This document shows, piece after piece, positions 8,014 through 17,590 of a stretch of DNA of 64,000 bases; position 1 is the stretch's first letter; each line of letters starts with the position of its first letter. Origin of the DNA: Protula sp. h YS-2021 (taxonomy: Eukaryota; Annelida; Polychaeta; Sabellida; Serpulidae); the NCBI GenBank assembly GCA_949752745.1, contig OX457031.1:43712269-43776268 (forward strand), read 5' to 3'. Below the pieces are notes generated by a model. That model searched no databases, was not told where the DNA came from, and saw only the letters and a program-made list of their open reading frames with translations. The position numbers were made by a program, and so were the translations under genes.

Positions 8014-8239
8014 CAAAAGAGCTATGGTGTTGTGGTGGTGGTGGTGGCCAGGAAGAGAACTCGACTATTCCCGTGACTATTCCCGTGAAGATCCGATGTA
8101 CAAGTGCGTGTTGCGAAGGAGAAATAAAAGACCATGTGAATGAGGATGAGACTTGGTCGAATGGCGCGCGCTGTCCCGAGGTACCTGATGAGGTATATAG
8201 GCAACGACGACGACGCACCCATACCATTTGACCACCACC
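8014..8239 (+). promoter_or_regulatory. Spacer and promoter upstream of the capsid genes
   Basis: A 226-bp spacer, the only sizeable gap in the rightward gene group between 5357 and 11166. It has a GGTGGTGG tract near 8030, duplicated CTATTCCCGTGA at about 8063-8085 and the TATA box at 8194. No gene seen. Confidence 0.5.
8194..8199 (+). promoter_or_regulatory. TATA box for the capsid gene group
   Basis: TATATA (context AGGTATATAGGC) 41 bp before the penton-like ATG at 8240. It differs from the TATAAAAG-G-rich promoters of the replication-side genes. Confidence 0.55.
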
Positions 8240-8998
8240 ATGGAGTCGACAAGCTTTTACATTACTTTGCCTAGCAATGCGAGTATGAATTATTATCCCA
8301 ACAACAAGGCTTCGAATTATCAAATTCGTATGCCTCGAACCATCTATCTGAATGGACGATATGAAGTGGCTTTAGCTGAAATTCAATATCCGCATACATG
8401 GTCAACGATGAGACAGGGCATGGACTACTCTGTTCAGTATCGACAAGAACTATTCGATGATCCTATTCTTAGCACTCTCGATATTCCTTATGGCTACTAT
8501 AGAACCATACAAGAACTATGTGAGGCAGTCAATGAAGAAGCGACTAATACTCTGAAACTTACAGAAGCTATTCGGCTAAAGTATGATAGAATTAGACGAC
8601 GTGTTTTTCTATTTCTCGATTATGGCTATGAAGTGTCCTTCTCCACTGGATTAGCTGAGATTTTAGGATTTATCCCAGATCACTGGTATACTGAAAAATG
8701 TAGAGCTGACCATAAAGCTGATGTGAAACAGGGGTTTTATACACTGTATGTGTATTGTAGTATTTGTGAACCACAAGTGGTTGGGGATTATTATGTGCCT
8801 TTGCTACGTTCTGTTGGGATACAAGGTCATGATGGTGACATTGTTATGAAAACGTACAACGAACCGCATTATGTTCCTGTAAACACATCCAAATTTGACA
8901 TGATAGAGATGAATATAAAGGACGACACAGGCCATACTGTTCCATTTCAAACTGGAAAGGTGATTTGTAAACTCCATTTTCGACCAAAAGCACTATGA
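8240..8998 (+). CDS. Penton-like minor capsid protein (252 aa)
   Basis: Predicted single-jelly-roll vertex protein of Polinton/adintovirus particles, by resemblance and position. ATG 8240 (MESTSFYITLPSNASMNYYP) chosen because the TATA box is 41 bp upstream. Features include the beta-rich opening, NKASNYQIRMPRTIYLNGRY (edge strands; typical of this family) and EVALAEIQYPHTW. The stop overlaps the next start (CTATGAAA). Confidence 0.82.
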   Translation: MESTSFYITLPSNASMNYYPNNKASNYQIRMPRTIYLNGRYEVALAEIQYPHTWSTMRQGMDYSVQYRQELFDDPILSTLDIPYGYYRTIQELCEAVNEEATNTLKLTEAIRLKYDRIRRRVFLFLDYGYEVSFSTGLAEILGFIPDHWYTEKCRADHKADVKQGFYTLYVYCSICEPQVVGDYYVPLLRSVGIQGHDGDIVMKTYNEPHYVPVNTSKFDMIEMNIKDDTGHTVPFQTGKVICKLHFRPKAL

Positions 8999-9351
8999 AA
9001 GCCTACACACACGATCCGTCTGCATATCGCAACCACTTTCTTCGACAAGTGGGTGGAGAATTGCCAGGATTCAAAGGAGCGCGAATTCAATATGGGGATG
9101 GTATTGGTTCAATACTGGGATCATTGGCTCGTAGAGCTATTCCGCTACTTAAGGCTGGGGCTAAGATCGTTGCGCCACATCTTAAGAAGGCTGCAAAGAA
9201 TGTTGCGAAAGATGTTACGGGCCGAGTAGCACAGCATGTGTTTGGTGGTGGTGATGTACATAAAAAGAGAGTGCAACCGATGAAACGTGCTAGAAGACGA
9301 AGAACAGCTAGACGGATAACATCAAAAAAGCATAAAAGAGATATCTTTTAA
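8995..9351 (+). CDS. Basic core / membrane-active-like protein (118 aa)
   Basis: Resembles adenovirus small core or pVI/pX-type proteins in design. The N-terminal part has VGGELPG, a Gly-Gly motif of the kind cut by adenain-like proteases. A glycine- and alanine-rich amphipathic helix follows (~35-75, SILGSLARRAIPLLKAGAKI). The C-terminus is highly basic (KRARRRRTARR), suited to DNA binding. It lies between the penton-like and major capsid genes, with 4 bases between its stop and the next ATG. The exact homology is uncertain. Confidence 0.7.
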   Translation: MKAYTHDPSAYRNHFLRQVGGELPGFKGARIQYGDGIGSILGSLARRAIPLLKAGAKIVAPHLKKAAKNVAKDVTGRVAQHVFGGGDVHKKRVQPMKRARRRRTARRITSKKHKRDIF

Positions 9352-9355
9352 AATC

Positions 9356-10729
9356 ATGTCTCTCATTCACAATCATTCGTGCGAATGCAGTCTTTCTCCA
9401 TTGGAATGGTTTCACGTACCGCCAACGCAAACGGCTGTAGAGAAAAGTTATAATGTCGACTATCAACCACTGACGACCATTAGAGAGGGTGCTCCCATAG
9501 AATTCTACATTCCTGCGAGTACAGAAGAATATCTGGATTTAAAGAACAGCAAACTTCATATTGTATGCCGCATTGTAAAGGCTGATGGAACAGTGTGTGG
9601 CTCAGAGGACCAGGTCTCCTGCATCAATGATGTGTTTAACGGGCTATGGTCTAATATTGAATTGTTTCTGAATGATCGGTTGGTATCTCATAGTAACAAC
9701 ACCCATGGGTATACCAGCATGATCTCGCATCTCATCCATGATTCGGAAGAAACTCTCCATTCCGAGCGCTCTCTGCGGCTCATGTACAAGGATACTGCTG
9801 GGTCGATGAATAGTCATGAGGTGAAAAGGCCTAATCATGAACGCTATGTATCCGGGTTTCATGTCAATGCCGACGGTAGTGATCTAGCTGAGCAAGGAAA
9901 CAATGGCTTACACCATCGTTATTTGCATACACGTCTCAGCCGTGAGTTTATGCTGGCAGGTGGCTTAAGGATAGATTTGTTTGAGCAGGATCGCTATCTT
10001 CCGAATGGCATCAGTTTGAAGTTGCGTTTCCATAGACAGAAAGATGATTATGTATTGATGGCTGCAGATAATACCTATAAGGTAGAAGTGAAAGAGGCAT
10101 TTTTAACCATTCGCAAAGTGAGGGTGAGTCCAGGCATTCAGTTAGGGCATACAGACGCATTGCTGAAAAGTCCTGCCAAGATCATCATCACTAGAAAAGA
10201 ATGTAAAGTCCTGGCCATTCCGGCAGGGTTTCGCTCTTTTGTGAAAGACAACATCTTTTTGGGTCAATTGCCACATCGCATTGTCATTGGTCTGGTTCAT
10301 AACGAAGCCTTTGGTGGGTCAGTCGCGAGGAATCCATATGATTTCAAACATTTTGATCTGAACTATATGCAACTGTACACGGATGGTGAACCAGTCTTGT
10401 CCAAACCGCTCAAGCTTGACATTCCACAGGACAAGTACCTAGACGCTTTTGAAACGCTTTACAAATCGTTTGACCGATTGAATGGTGAGAAAAGCTCCAT
10501 TATAAAAAGGGAAGATTGGTCTAGAGGGTATTCTTTATTTTCGTTCGACTTAACACCGGATTATGATGGAGCTGATCATTTTCCCCTGATCAAGCATGGG
10601 AATTTGCGGCTAGAAATGAACTTTGCTAGGGCTTTGCAACCTACCATCAATGTCATCGTCTATGCTGAATTTGACAACATTATTGAGATCAGTGCCAATC
10701 GTAGCATCCAATTCGACTACCAGTCATGA
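9356..10729 (+). CDS. Double-jelly-roll major capsid (hexon-like) protein (457 aa)
   Basis: Matches the F54H12.2-like family of invertebrate Polintons, whose members carry a double jelly-roll fold and form the capsomer. Recognisable segments: SLSPLEWFHVPPTQTAVEKS near the start, FYIPASTEEYLDLKNSKLHI, LWSNIELFLNDRLVS (~95-110), and YSLFSFDLTPDYDGAD with LRLEMNFARAL near the C-terminus (~390-430). The frame is intact over its full length. The stop overlaps the protease start (ATGA at 10726). Confidence 0.92.
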   Translation: MSLIHNHSCECSLSPLEWFHVPPTQTAVEKSYNVDYQPLTTIREGAPIEFYIPASTEEYLDLKNSKLHIVCRIVKADGTVCGSEDQVSCINDVFNGLWSNIELFLNDRLVSHSNNTHGYTSMISHLIHDSEETLHSERSLRLMYKDTAGSMNSHEVKRPNHERYVSGFHVNADGSDLAEQGNNGLHHRYLHTRLSREFMLAGGLRIDLFEQDRYLPNGISLKLRFHRQKDDYVLMAADNTYKVEVKEAFLTIRKVRVSPGIQLGHTDALLKSPAKIIITRKECKVLAIPAGFRSFVKDNIFLGQLPHRIVIGLVHNEAFGGSVARNPYDFKHFDLNYMQLYTDGEPVLSKPLKLDIPQDKYLDAFETLYKSFDRLNGEKSSIIKREDWSRGYSLFSFDLTPDYDGADHFPLIKHGNLRLEMNFARALQPTINVIVYAEFDNIIEISANRSIQFDYQS

Positions 10730-11166
10730 ACACGAAGCAGATCGAAGCTATCCTGAGCCATGATGCCGCGACCAAAGACTTGTTTCAAGGTGTGTTTGCC
10801 ATGGACCAGTTACCACCGTCTTTACAACGTGGTGCCTATGTCATCAACACCGACGATCAAGATGAACCAGGAGAGCATTGGGTGGCAGTGTATTATGACA
10901 AAGACCCTGTGGAATACTTTGACTCTTATGGACTGTTCCCTCTCGATGAGCGTTTAGAAACGTTTTTAAGAAAGGACTATATGTATAATTCCATCTCATT
11001 ACAAACGCCGATATCATCGGCGTGTGGTTTTTATTGTGTCTATTATATATGGCATAGAGCTCGAGGCCAGAGTATGTTTGACATTGTGAATATATTAAAA
11101 AGAAAGGATGGGGATTTTATTGTAAAGGATTTTGTCTATAGACATTATAAACCATTGTTTTATTAA
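10726..11166 (+). CDS. Adenain-like cysteine protease (146 aa)
   Basis: Virion maturation protease of the Ulp1/adenain fold. Catalytic residues are visible in order: H51 (EHWVAVYY), D66 (YFDSYG), Q93 and C100 (LQTPISSACGFYC). The Gln-to-Cys spacing of seven equals that of adenovirus protease. Short relative to adenain (~200 aa) but usual for Polintons. Last gene of the rightward group; polyadenylation signal AATAAA at 11212. Confidence 0.93.
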   Translation: MNTKQIEAILSHDAATKDLFQGVFAMDQLPPSLQRGAYVINTDDQDEPGEHWVAVYYDKDPVEYFDSYGLFPLDERLETFLRKDYMYNSISLQTPISSACGFYCVYYIWHRARGQSMFDIVNILKRKDGDFIVKDFVYRHYKPLFY

Positions 11167-11211
11167 TGGGAAGGGGGGGTGTAGTTAAGCTGTAGTTAAG
11201 TTGTTGAAGAA

Positions 11212-11250
11212 AATAAAAAGACTCAAGTTTCAAACTGATCTTGTTTTATT
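11212..11250. terminator. Convergent polyadenylation signals
   Basis: AATAAA on the plus strand at 11212-11217 ends the capsid/protease transcript; its complement at 11245-11250 gives AATAAA on the minus strand for the leftward gene group. The two sites are 27 bp apart. A C-run follows at about 11266-11275. Confidence 0.7.
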
Positions 11251-11295
11251 GTGTTTTCCAAACTCCCCCCCCCCCACACTTCTTATCTACAAATT

Positions 11296-11679
11296 TTATT
11301 TACAAGTTTCTTCTTTCAATACATGGATCAATGCATGCCATTCATTACAATTTAAATTAATATAGGTATCATAGACATTACATCCACGTTTGTAAATGCT
11401 ATGAAAGCTCACATAACACACATCACCAAACTTTATCACTTTAACAGTTTCATGTTCAGACAGTTTCAGTTCATATCCTTCTTCTAAGTCCATCAGCCGC
11501 ATCAGCCGCATCAGCCGCATAGGCTGTGTCACCTCAATGGATTTGGTACCCCGCTTGAGTTGTATTCCATCCTCTTTGAATTCAAGCAGAAGATTCTTCC
11601 CAATCCAATGCGTGTAACAGCGCGTTCCATTCCACGGTGCTGAGGGTGATGATGTCGCAGCCTTCTGTAAGCTCGTCAT
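11296..11679 (-). CDS. PC4-like small protein A (127 aa)
   Basis: Minus strand; first ATG at 11679. The domain region begins GKNLLLEFKEDG and ends YINLNCNEWHALIHVLKEE, sharing the ending pattern of the three adjacent genes and of the gene at 3255. A triplicated Arg-Leu-Met segment lies in the middle, from a 9-bp microsatellite at about 11493-11519. Its first ~33 codons overlap the 3' end of the next gene in another frame, so the true start or a frame slip is uncertain. Function inferred: single-stranded DNA binding or transcriptional cofactor. Confidence 0.6.
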   Translation of the reverse strand: MTSLQKAATSSPSAPWNGTRCYTHWIGKNLLLEFKEDGIQLKRGTKSIEVTQPMRLMRLMRLMDLEEGYELKLSEHETVKVIKFGDVCYVSFHSIYKRGCNVYDTYINLNCNEWHALIHVLKEETCK

Positions 11680-11935
11680 ATTGGCGAAATTGTACAAACA
11701 CGTCTAGACCGTTCTCAGTCACACGCACTTCTAATTCATCCGAGACTGCTAGGAGAAAGCCGGGTATTCTCAACTTGTCTAGGTGATCCTTCAACACGGA
11801 TTGGTCATCAAGCGATAGGACGAGATACTGTCCAAAATGCCGTAACACAATGTCATCACATAAGTTTCTCAGATAGGAGAACCCATATGTCATGGGTTCA
11901 TAATCCATCAAATAGTCGTCTTCCATCTCGTCCAT
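11582..11935 (-). CDS. PC4-like small protein B (117 aa)
   Basis: ATG 11935. Acidic N-terminus (MDEMEDDYLMDYEP), then FGQYLVLSLDD, a second strand region (LEVRVTENGLDVFVQF) and the family ending IITLSTVEWNALLHAL. A minus-strand TATAAAA at 11945-11951 is too close to the ATG to be its own promoter. Not a recognised named protein; assigned to the family by its shared pattern only. Confidence 0.6.
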   Translation of the reverse strand: MDEMEDDYLMDYEPMTYGFSYLRNLCDDIVLRHFGQYLVLSLDDQSVLKDHLDKLRIPGFLLAVSDELEVRVTENGLDVFVQFRQYDELTEGCDIITLSTVEWNALLHALDWEESSA

Positions 11936-11946
11936 GTGTGTGTATT

Positions 11947-12321
11947 TTATACTCGGAGGATGTCGAACAGTGGATGCTGTATAGCTTCTAGGAATCGTAA
12001 GACTGCGCGCCAGTTCTTGATATCAAAGAAGATCAACTGTGCATAGGGTGTGTCTGGCACAACTCCCTTATAATCCTTTGGATAATCCTGTAAAAGATTT
12101 CTACAGAATGTCACACGTATGTTAGAATCATATTCAGCCACCGTCACTTCCAGTTTATTTTCAAGTCTGCGTTTAAACCCAGCTTCAAGCGGTATGTTTT
12201 TAAAGTCTTTCCACACTTCAGGTTTAAACTGATAAGCAGAACATCTCCGAGAACCCATCATCACTTCATTCCTCTCATTGACTTTAAGGTAAACACCATC
12301 GTTTAACATGAGTGCATTCAT
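11947..12321 (-). CDS. PC4-like small protein C (124 aa)
   Basis: ATG 12321. Two-part layout like its neighbours: LNDGVYLKVNERN strand pair with FKPEVWKDFKNI, then LEVTVAEYDSNIRVTFCR and the ending LIFFDIKNWRAVLRFLEAI, where Trp is kept but the preceding Glu is Asn. The stop lies 12 bp from the ATG of protein B. Confidence 0.6.
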   Translation of the reverse strand: MNALMLNDGVYLKVNERNEVMMGSRRCSAYQFKPEVWKDFKNIPLEAGFKRRLENKLEVTVAEYDSNIRVTFCRNLLQDYPKDYKGVVPDTPYAQLIFFDIKNWRAVLRFLEAIQHPLFDILRV

Positions 12322-12338
12322 GATGGGGGGTTACCTGG

Positions 12339-12704
12339 TTATGCGTTGTCGTCTTGTCTGCGAAGCCTTTTATCCACTTCTTTCACCTGCTTCTTCAACA
12401 TTTTCCATTCAGGTATGGTCAGCAAGATACCCTTTTTCGTGGGACGGTTCCTTCCAGTCCCCTCATCTCTGAGGTACTTGCGAATGTTCACCACACCTTC
12501 ATTGCTTTGTTTCATAATCTTGATATACTTTCCATTGCCTAGAGAAAGCATTCCATCCCACGACTGTGGTGGTGGTGGTGCCGCCGTCGCCGTCTCCACT
12601 TTTAATTTCTTGATAGTGGTGGTGGTGGCGGTGGGATTGTTCACGTTCAAGTCTTTCACCGTATCTGCTAGAGTATCCATATCCGTTGTTGCAGATCTCT
12701 TCAT
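12339..12704 (-). CDS. PC4-like (transcriptional coactivator p15 type) protein D (121 aa)
   Basis: The clearest member of the set. After a Thr/Pro-rich N-terminus (MKRSATTDMDTLADTVKDLN) comes LGNGKYIKIMKQSNEGVVNI, then RKYLRDEGTGRNRPTKKGIL and LTIPEWKMLKKQVKEVD, matching the PC4 C-terminal domain, which binds single-stranded DNA as a dimer. ATG 12704 chosen; a minus-strand TATAAAAG is at 12764-12771. A near-identical gene follows the polymerase in element 3 (63670). Confidence 0.85.
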   Translation of the reverse strand: MKRSATTDMDTLADTVKDLNVNNPTATTTTIKKLKVETATAAPPPPQSWDGMLSLGNGKYIKIMKQSNEGVVNIRKYLRDEGTGRNRPTKKGILLTIPEWKMLKKQVKEVDKRLRRQDDNA

Positions 12705-12763
12705 GTTCACCCTCAACTCACTCTCACTCTGAACTCACTCTGAAGTTGTGGCGAGAGTCCCCC

Positions 12764-12771
12764 CTTTTATA
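12764..12771 (-). promoter_or_regulatory. TATA box of the PC4-like gene group
   Basis: Minus-strand TATAAAAGGGGGG, 60 bp before ATG 12704, inside the extended 3' end of the polymerase frame. The equivalent box in element 3 overlaps the polymerase stop codon. Confidence 0.65.
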
Positions 12772-12773
12772 CT

Positions 12774-12935
12774 GTTGCTGCCGCCGCCGCCCTGGCTGCT
12801 GCCGCCCTGGCTGCTGCCGCCCTGGCTGCTGCCGCCGCCCTGGCTGCTGCGGCCGCCTGGCTGCCGCCCTGGCTGCCGCCCTGGCTGCCACCCTAGCTGC
12901 CGCCCTGGCTGCCACCCTGGCTGCCGCTGCTGCGG
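12774..12935. repeat. GC-rich minisatellite at the polymerase 3' end
   Basis: Tandem CCGCCCTGGCTGCTG-type units (12-15 bp). It lengthens the polymerase C-terminus with Ala/Arg/Gln residues, unlike element 3, where the frame stops before this point. The complementary unit (CCAGGGCGGCAG) also follows the left inverted repeat at 3326-3365. Confidence 0.85.
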
Positions 12936-15900
12936 TCTTGTAATGCCCATGCGCCAAAGTGGAATAGCCATCATTCAACACGTATCGCTTATCATCAAAG
13001 GGGGAGAGAGCTACTTTCCTCAACATCTCCGAGAAAATCTGGTGGTCATGGCTTCGAATGGTGTGTCCTGTCACCATCATCTGCGTTTGGTTGAACAAAC
13101 TGTCTTTATACTGCTCATGTTTCATCCGTCTTTGACACGCGTAAGTGATACCTTTAGCCGTATGTTTTTCTTTCCCACCATACATCATGCTGTACATTTT
13201 CGGCCGAAGTCCAACAAACTCTTCAATGGGAATGCCCGCCGTCTCATCTTTCATTTTCCCAAGCACTTTCTTGTTCACGTTGGAATGCAGGAAATGATTG
13301 GGGGATAGTCACTTGTGTCGAACAAGTCGGCATCTTCCTGCATATCCTTGTAGATATCATCCGTTTCTATGTCGTAACATAGACTGTCGGTGTCGCTGAA
13401 CAACAACTTGGCGTCGGGATACTTGGCCATGATGTAGTTGTAATGAAAGTCAAACATGAGCACTTTGCTGAGGTCGAGAATGGTGAAGCCGACTTGAATG
13501 GGCTTATCCAGAAGCAAATCCACTTTGTGTAAATGTACCGCGGTCAAATCTTCGTTGAAAATTCTAAATTGGTGGAATGACGGTTTGGCTACAACTTTCT
13601 TGAACCGCTTTTCCTGGTGAACGAGTTCCACATGGATGCGTTTTCTCACATTTTCCATGGTTTTGCCAAACACAGAGTTGTTCATCAATTTGAAAAAATC
13701 TTTCTCAAACGGGTTCTTGGCCAACTTTCTCTTTTCCGTGTTCAACGAGATGTATTTCGCTAACCATTTGCTCTGTGTAAACATGATAGCCCGATGCACC
13801 TTCGTGACTTTCAATCCCAGTGACACATATTGCTGTAAATTTCTATAATGAAGTACATATTTCTTCTTGTCACACAAGTTGGGAATAAGCTTTTCACTGG
13901 GTTTGTCTTTCATGTTGAGATCTTTCCGTAGCTTCTGACTATGCTCTGATAATTCTCCCACCTTCACACTTTTCCGCTCTGGAGCCACTGGGTAGTGATT
14001 ATGACGATCATGAATGGTCTGTGGGTATTCCAAATCCACTTCTAAAATGTAGCCAATCTCATCATCTTCATCCACTTCCATGAAGTCAATGGATTCTGGC
14101 TCGTTCACCCACATGAATCCACTTTCCGGCATGCTTTGTGACATGGCCCAGCCGTACAGGTTGTTCGCATCCAGGTACATTAGGTAATGGGTCGGTTTCG
14201 TGGGATCATACTCTGCTACGTAGGGGTTATTTGCTTTCGCATACTTGTGTGTGATGACAGATATTCCTCCACGTAAGCCTTGTTCAACCATTTGGTACAT
14301 GTCAATGTCATTGATCAATTCCAACTTCACCTTTGTCGCTTTTAACATCGCATCCCACGACAAGCCTGGCGCTGTATAGTAGTGGGCAGGATCCAATTCA
14401 TAGGTGTTGAGACATACGTGACGAAAGTTTTCAAACACGTCAGCCAGCAGTAACACATCCGATTTCAGGTACAAGTCATGGTAGTCGCCAAATGTAGTGC
14501 AGTGGAATGTCTCCCACACCTTCTGTGCATGTGCATAATCCTCATCACTAATGCCTTCTTCACTAAGCTGACTGTAAAACTTGTCCTTGGACGGCAGTTG
14601 TGTTTCAGCAAACTTGGATGGCTCATCCACGTAATCGTAGGGGTACACTCCCTTTCTCAACAGTAACTCTTGCTGGTCGCTATCGTGAATGTGAGAGGTC
14701 ATGTGATAAAAGTTCTCTTTCCCTTCTGCCGCCAGGTTGGAGACCAACTTCTGTAGAGACGTACTCATGAACTGAAAGCTGTCCGTAAATTTCAGATTGC
14801 TCATGGTGAATGCAATATATTTCTCAACGGTGTTGGGAATGACTGTAATCGTTTCATTTTTGAACTTTCCAATTTCCTCCATGATCAAATGACTGTCATA
14901 ACCTCGCAAATTGTGGAAAAAGACAGGGATGATAAACGAATCTTTATCCCCCTGCTGATCCTTTCGAAATTGAAAATGTAAATTGCATTCACTATGTGCA
15001 GCCCCACGGTATTTGCCATTGATATGATCATGATCTCTCACACGATCTGCTCCTAGAGGCTCATGACAAATGTAGCAGTCGACCGCAGTCCTGAAATCCT
15101 CTTTGTCTGCGTGAGTCATCACCATCTCCTTTGGCTGTTGTAAACCGTGCACAATACGATTACGCTCAGTCACCATATGGTCTAAAAAGACTTTCACAGC
15201 ATTGTCTCCTCGATACAGGACTGGGGCACGTGTCTCATACTGGCTCACAACCACATAGGCAAAGCTGTTTGGACGATGATGCTGGTACCTCACTTCTTCA
15301 TGCTTTTTCGTGAAACATTCAAAGTCGGCATAAATCACAAAAGGGACTCGCTGTTGTTTGGCTACATTCTTGAACTTGATGAAGGGTTCCTTGGGAAATG
15401 ATAAACGTTGCGCTCAATGCTTGCCACACACTTCGCGATGCTTGTCTAACAGATCTTGTCGTGTAAACCCGTGAAGACAGTTGAAACAATAAAACATTGC
15501 TCCATTATACTTGGTACGATAAGCCATCAGTCTGCTGAAATTCTTGATGAGGCAATAATGCCTTGTCTTGTCATTGCTAATCAAAAGTAAGTTGATTTCT
15601 CTCGCGCTGGCTGCGCTGGTGTTTCGACTCAGTTGTATCGGAACAACAACCTCCTGTTCATATCCAAACACGTTGATGGACACATCATTCTCCTTTTCAA
15701 ACTTTGGAATGTCTCTAATCGGTGTGGGAAATGTCATGCCTTCCACCTTCAATTCGTTCTCAAATGCTTTGTATTCATGCACACGCTGTCGGTTATTGCT
15801 TGTTGAAGGGTGAAGGTGAGCCAGTACTGACCATAAGAAACACTTGTTGTCTTTATTCTGAATGTTTAATACACCTAATGTATTCTTCACTCTCTTCGGC

Positions 15901-16789
15901 AGTTCGATATAACTGCTCGCTTCCAGAGGTGCTGATGTAGCTGTATGTACTTCAATATACAGGATGTTATCCAACACCCAGCCAGACCCTTGTCGCTCAT
16001 GTTCATCAAACTTGGTAAACAATTCTTTATAGGCTTCTGGCAAGTCCTGTTCAATATCCTCTGGATTGTAGGCTATATGTGTTCGACTGCTGATAAAAGC
16101 ATTATCCACTTGTTCTACCATCACACCTTCAGCATTCGCCGTCAGTTTCTTGAAGCGTGCATGCACGACAATGTACCATTTCATGCCATGGTTTAAGGTC
16201 TCCAACAAATGTCTCTTAATCCGATTCTCTTGTTGCCGCATTTCAAGTAATAAATCCGATCCATCTTCAGGCTCAAACCGTCTTTCCTGTGCATTTTCAC
16301 CAAGACTCACTCTTCTCCCTTTCCCTACTTGTACTCTCTTTGGAAGCATCCTGCATACATGTGTGTCAAACGCATCCATAGATGCAAATATCTTTGCACA
16401 TTCACCGCAGAGGAACGGATCAGATCTGATAATGCTATCTTCCATCGTCTTTTGTCTCTTCACTTCTATCTGCTGAACAAGCTCTTCTATAGCACGTTTC
16501 AACCTTGCTGGTTTACATGTATGTGCCACATACAAGTCCAGAAATGGAAATGTCTGTTTGCACTCATGACAAAACACTGATGTGTCTGAATTCATAGCCA
16601 TCCTTGCTTGCTGCTGTTGCTTGCTGTTGCTTGCTGTTGCTTGCTGTTGCTTGCTGCGCTGCGCTGCTGCCTGCTTGCCTGCCGCCGCTGCGTTGCTTGT
16701 TGCGCTCCTTGTCTTGTTCTCCATGACTGCTACACTGTACACTGCTACACTGTACACTGTACTGATGAGGTCCACACACATCCCCCCCT

Positions 16790-16797
16790 CTTTTATA
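16790..16797 (-). promoter_or_regulatory. TATA box of the right inward promoter (polymerase)
   Basis: Minus-strand TATAAAAG, the mirror of 3182-3189, 66 bp before the polymerase ATG at 16724. Confidence 0.75.
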
Positions 16798-16880
16798 CCC
16801 AACCATCCGCTGCTGAGTCAAGCGAGACGTCAACGAAACGAGACGGTGAAGCAAGTGGCACTGGTAGCGATTCCCAGTGG

Positions 16881-17590
16881 CCCAGTGTGTCCCGTAAGCA
16901 GCCTCTTTCACTCGAGACGCCAACGGCGAAAACGCGAAACGTCAAGCAAGTGTTGCTGCTGTGTACATACTCTTCCCCCAGTGTGTCCCGTAAGCAGCCT
17001 CTTTCACTCGAGACGCCAACGGCGAAAACGCGAAACGTCAAGCAAGTGTTGCTGCTGTGTACATACTCTTCCCCCAGTGTGTCCCGTAAGCAGCCTCTTT
17101 CACTCGAGACGCCAACGGCGAAAACGCGAAACGTCAAGCAAGTGTTGCTGCTGTGTACATACTCTTCCCCCAGTGTGTCCCGTAAGCAGCCTCTTTCACT
17201 CGAGACGCCAACGGCGAAAACGCGAAACGTCAAGCAAGTGTTGCTGCTGTGTACATACTCTTCCCCTAGTGTGTCCCGTAAGCAGCCTCTTTCACTCGAG
17301 ACGCCAACGGCGAAAACGCGAAACGACAAGCAAGTGTTGCTGCTGTGTACATACTCTTCCCTCAGTGTGTCCCGTAAGCAGCCTCTTTCACTCGAGACGC
17401 CAACGGCGAAAACGCAAAACGTCAAGCAAGTGTTGCTGCTGTGTACATACTCTTCCCCCAGTGTGTCCCGTAAGCAGCCTCTTTCACTCGAGACGCCAAC
17501 GGCGAAAACGCGAAACGTCAAGCAAGTGTTGCTGCTGTGTACATACTCTTCCCCAGTGTGTCCCGTAAGCAGCCCTCTTTCACTCGAGAC
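16881..17590. repeat. 96-bp tandem array (right)
   Basis: Mirror of 2389-3098, with the same unit number and total length (710 bp) and a few private substitutions. Equal copy number at both ends argues for homogenisation between the repeats or a recent origin. Confidence 0.97.

Larger units (their letters stand above)
12724..16724 (-). pseudogene. Protein-primed family B DNA polymerase, interrupted
   Basis: Replicates the linear element. ATG 16724 lies in the inverted repeat; the first ~24 residues are shared with the gene at 3255, then Lys/Gln repeats, then two C-x2-C-x12-H-x-C zinc fingers (CHECKQTF, CGECAKIF). Exonuclease motif YADFECF is at ~15320 and FHNLRGYDSH at ~14915. A Cys/His insertion (CYICHEP, VRDHDHINGKYRG) is at ~15000-15085. 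Polymerase motif A (LDANNLYGWAMS) is at ~14150, motif B (KLMNNSVFGKTMENV) at ~13660 and motif C (FSDTDSLCYD) at ~13385. In-frame TGA at 15414-15416 and a frame slip at about 13296-13305 split it into three open segments. The rest aligns closely with the element 3 copy, so both breaks look recent. Confidence 0.9.
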
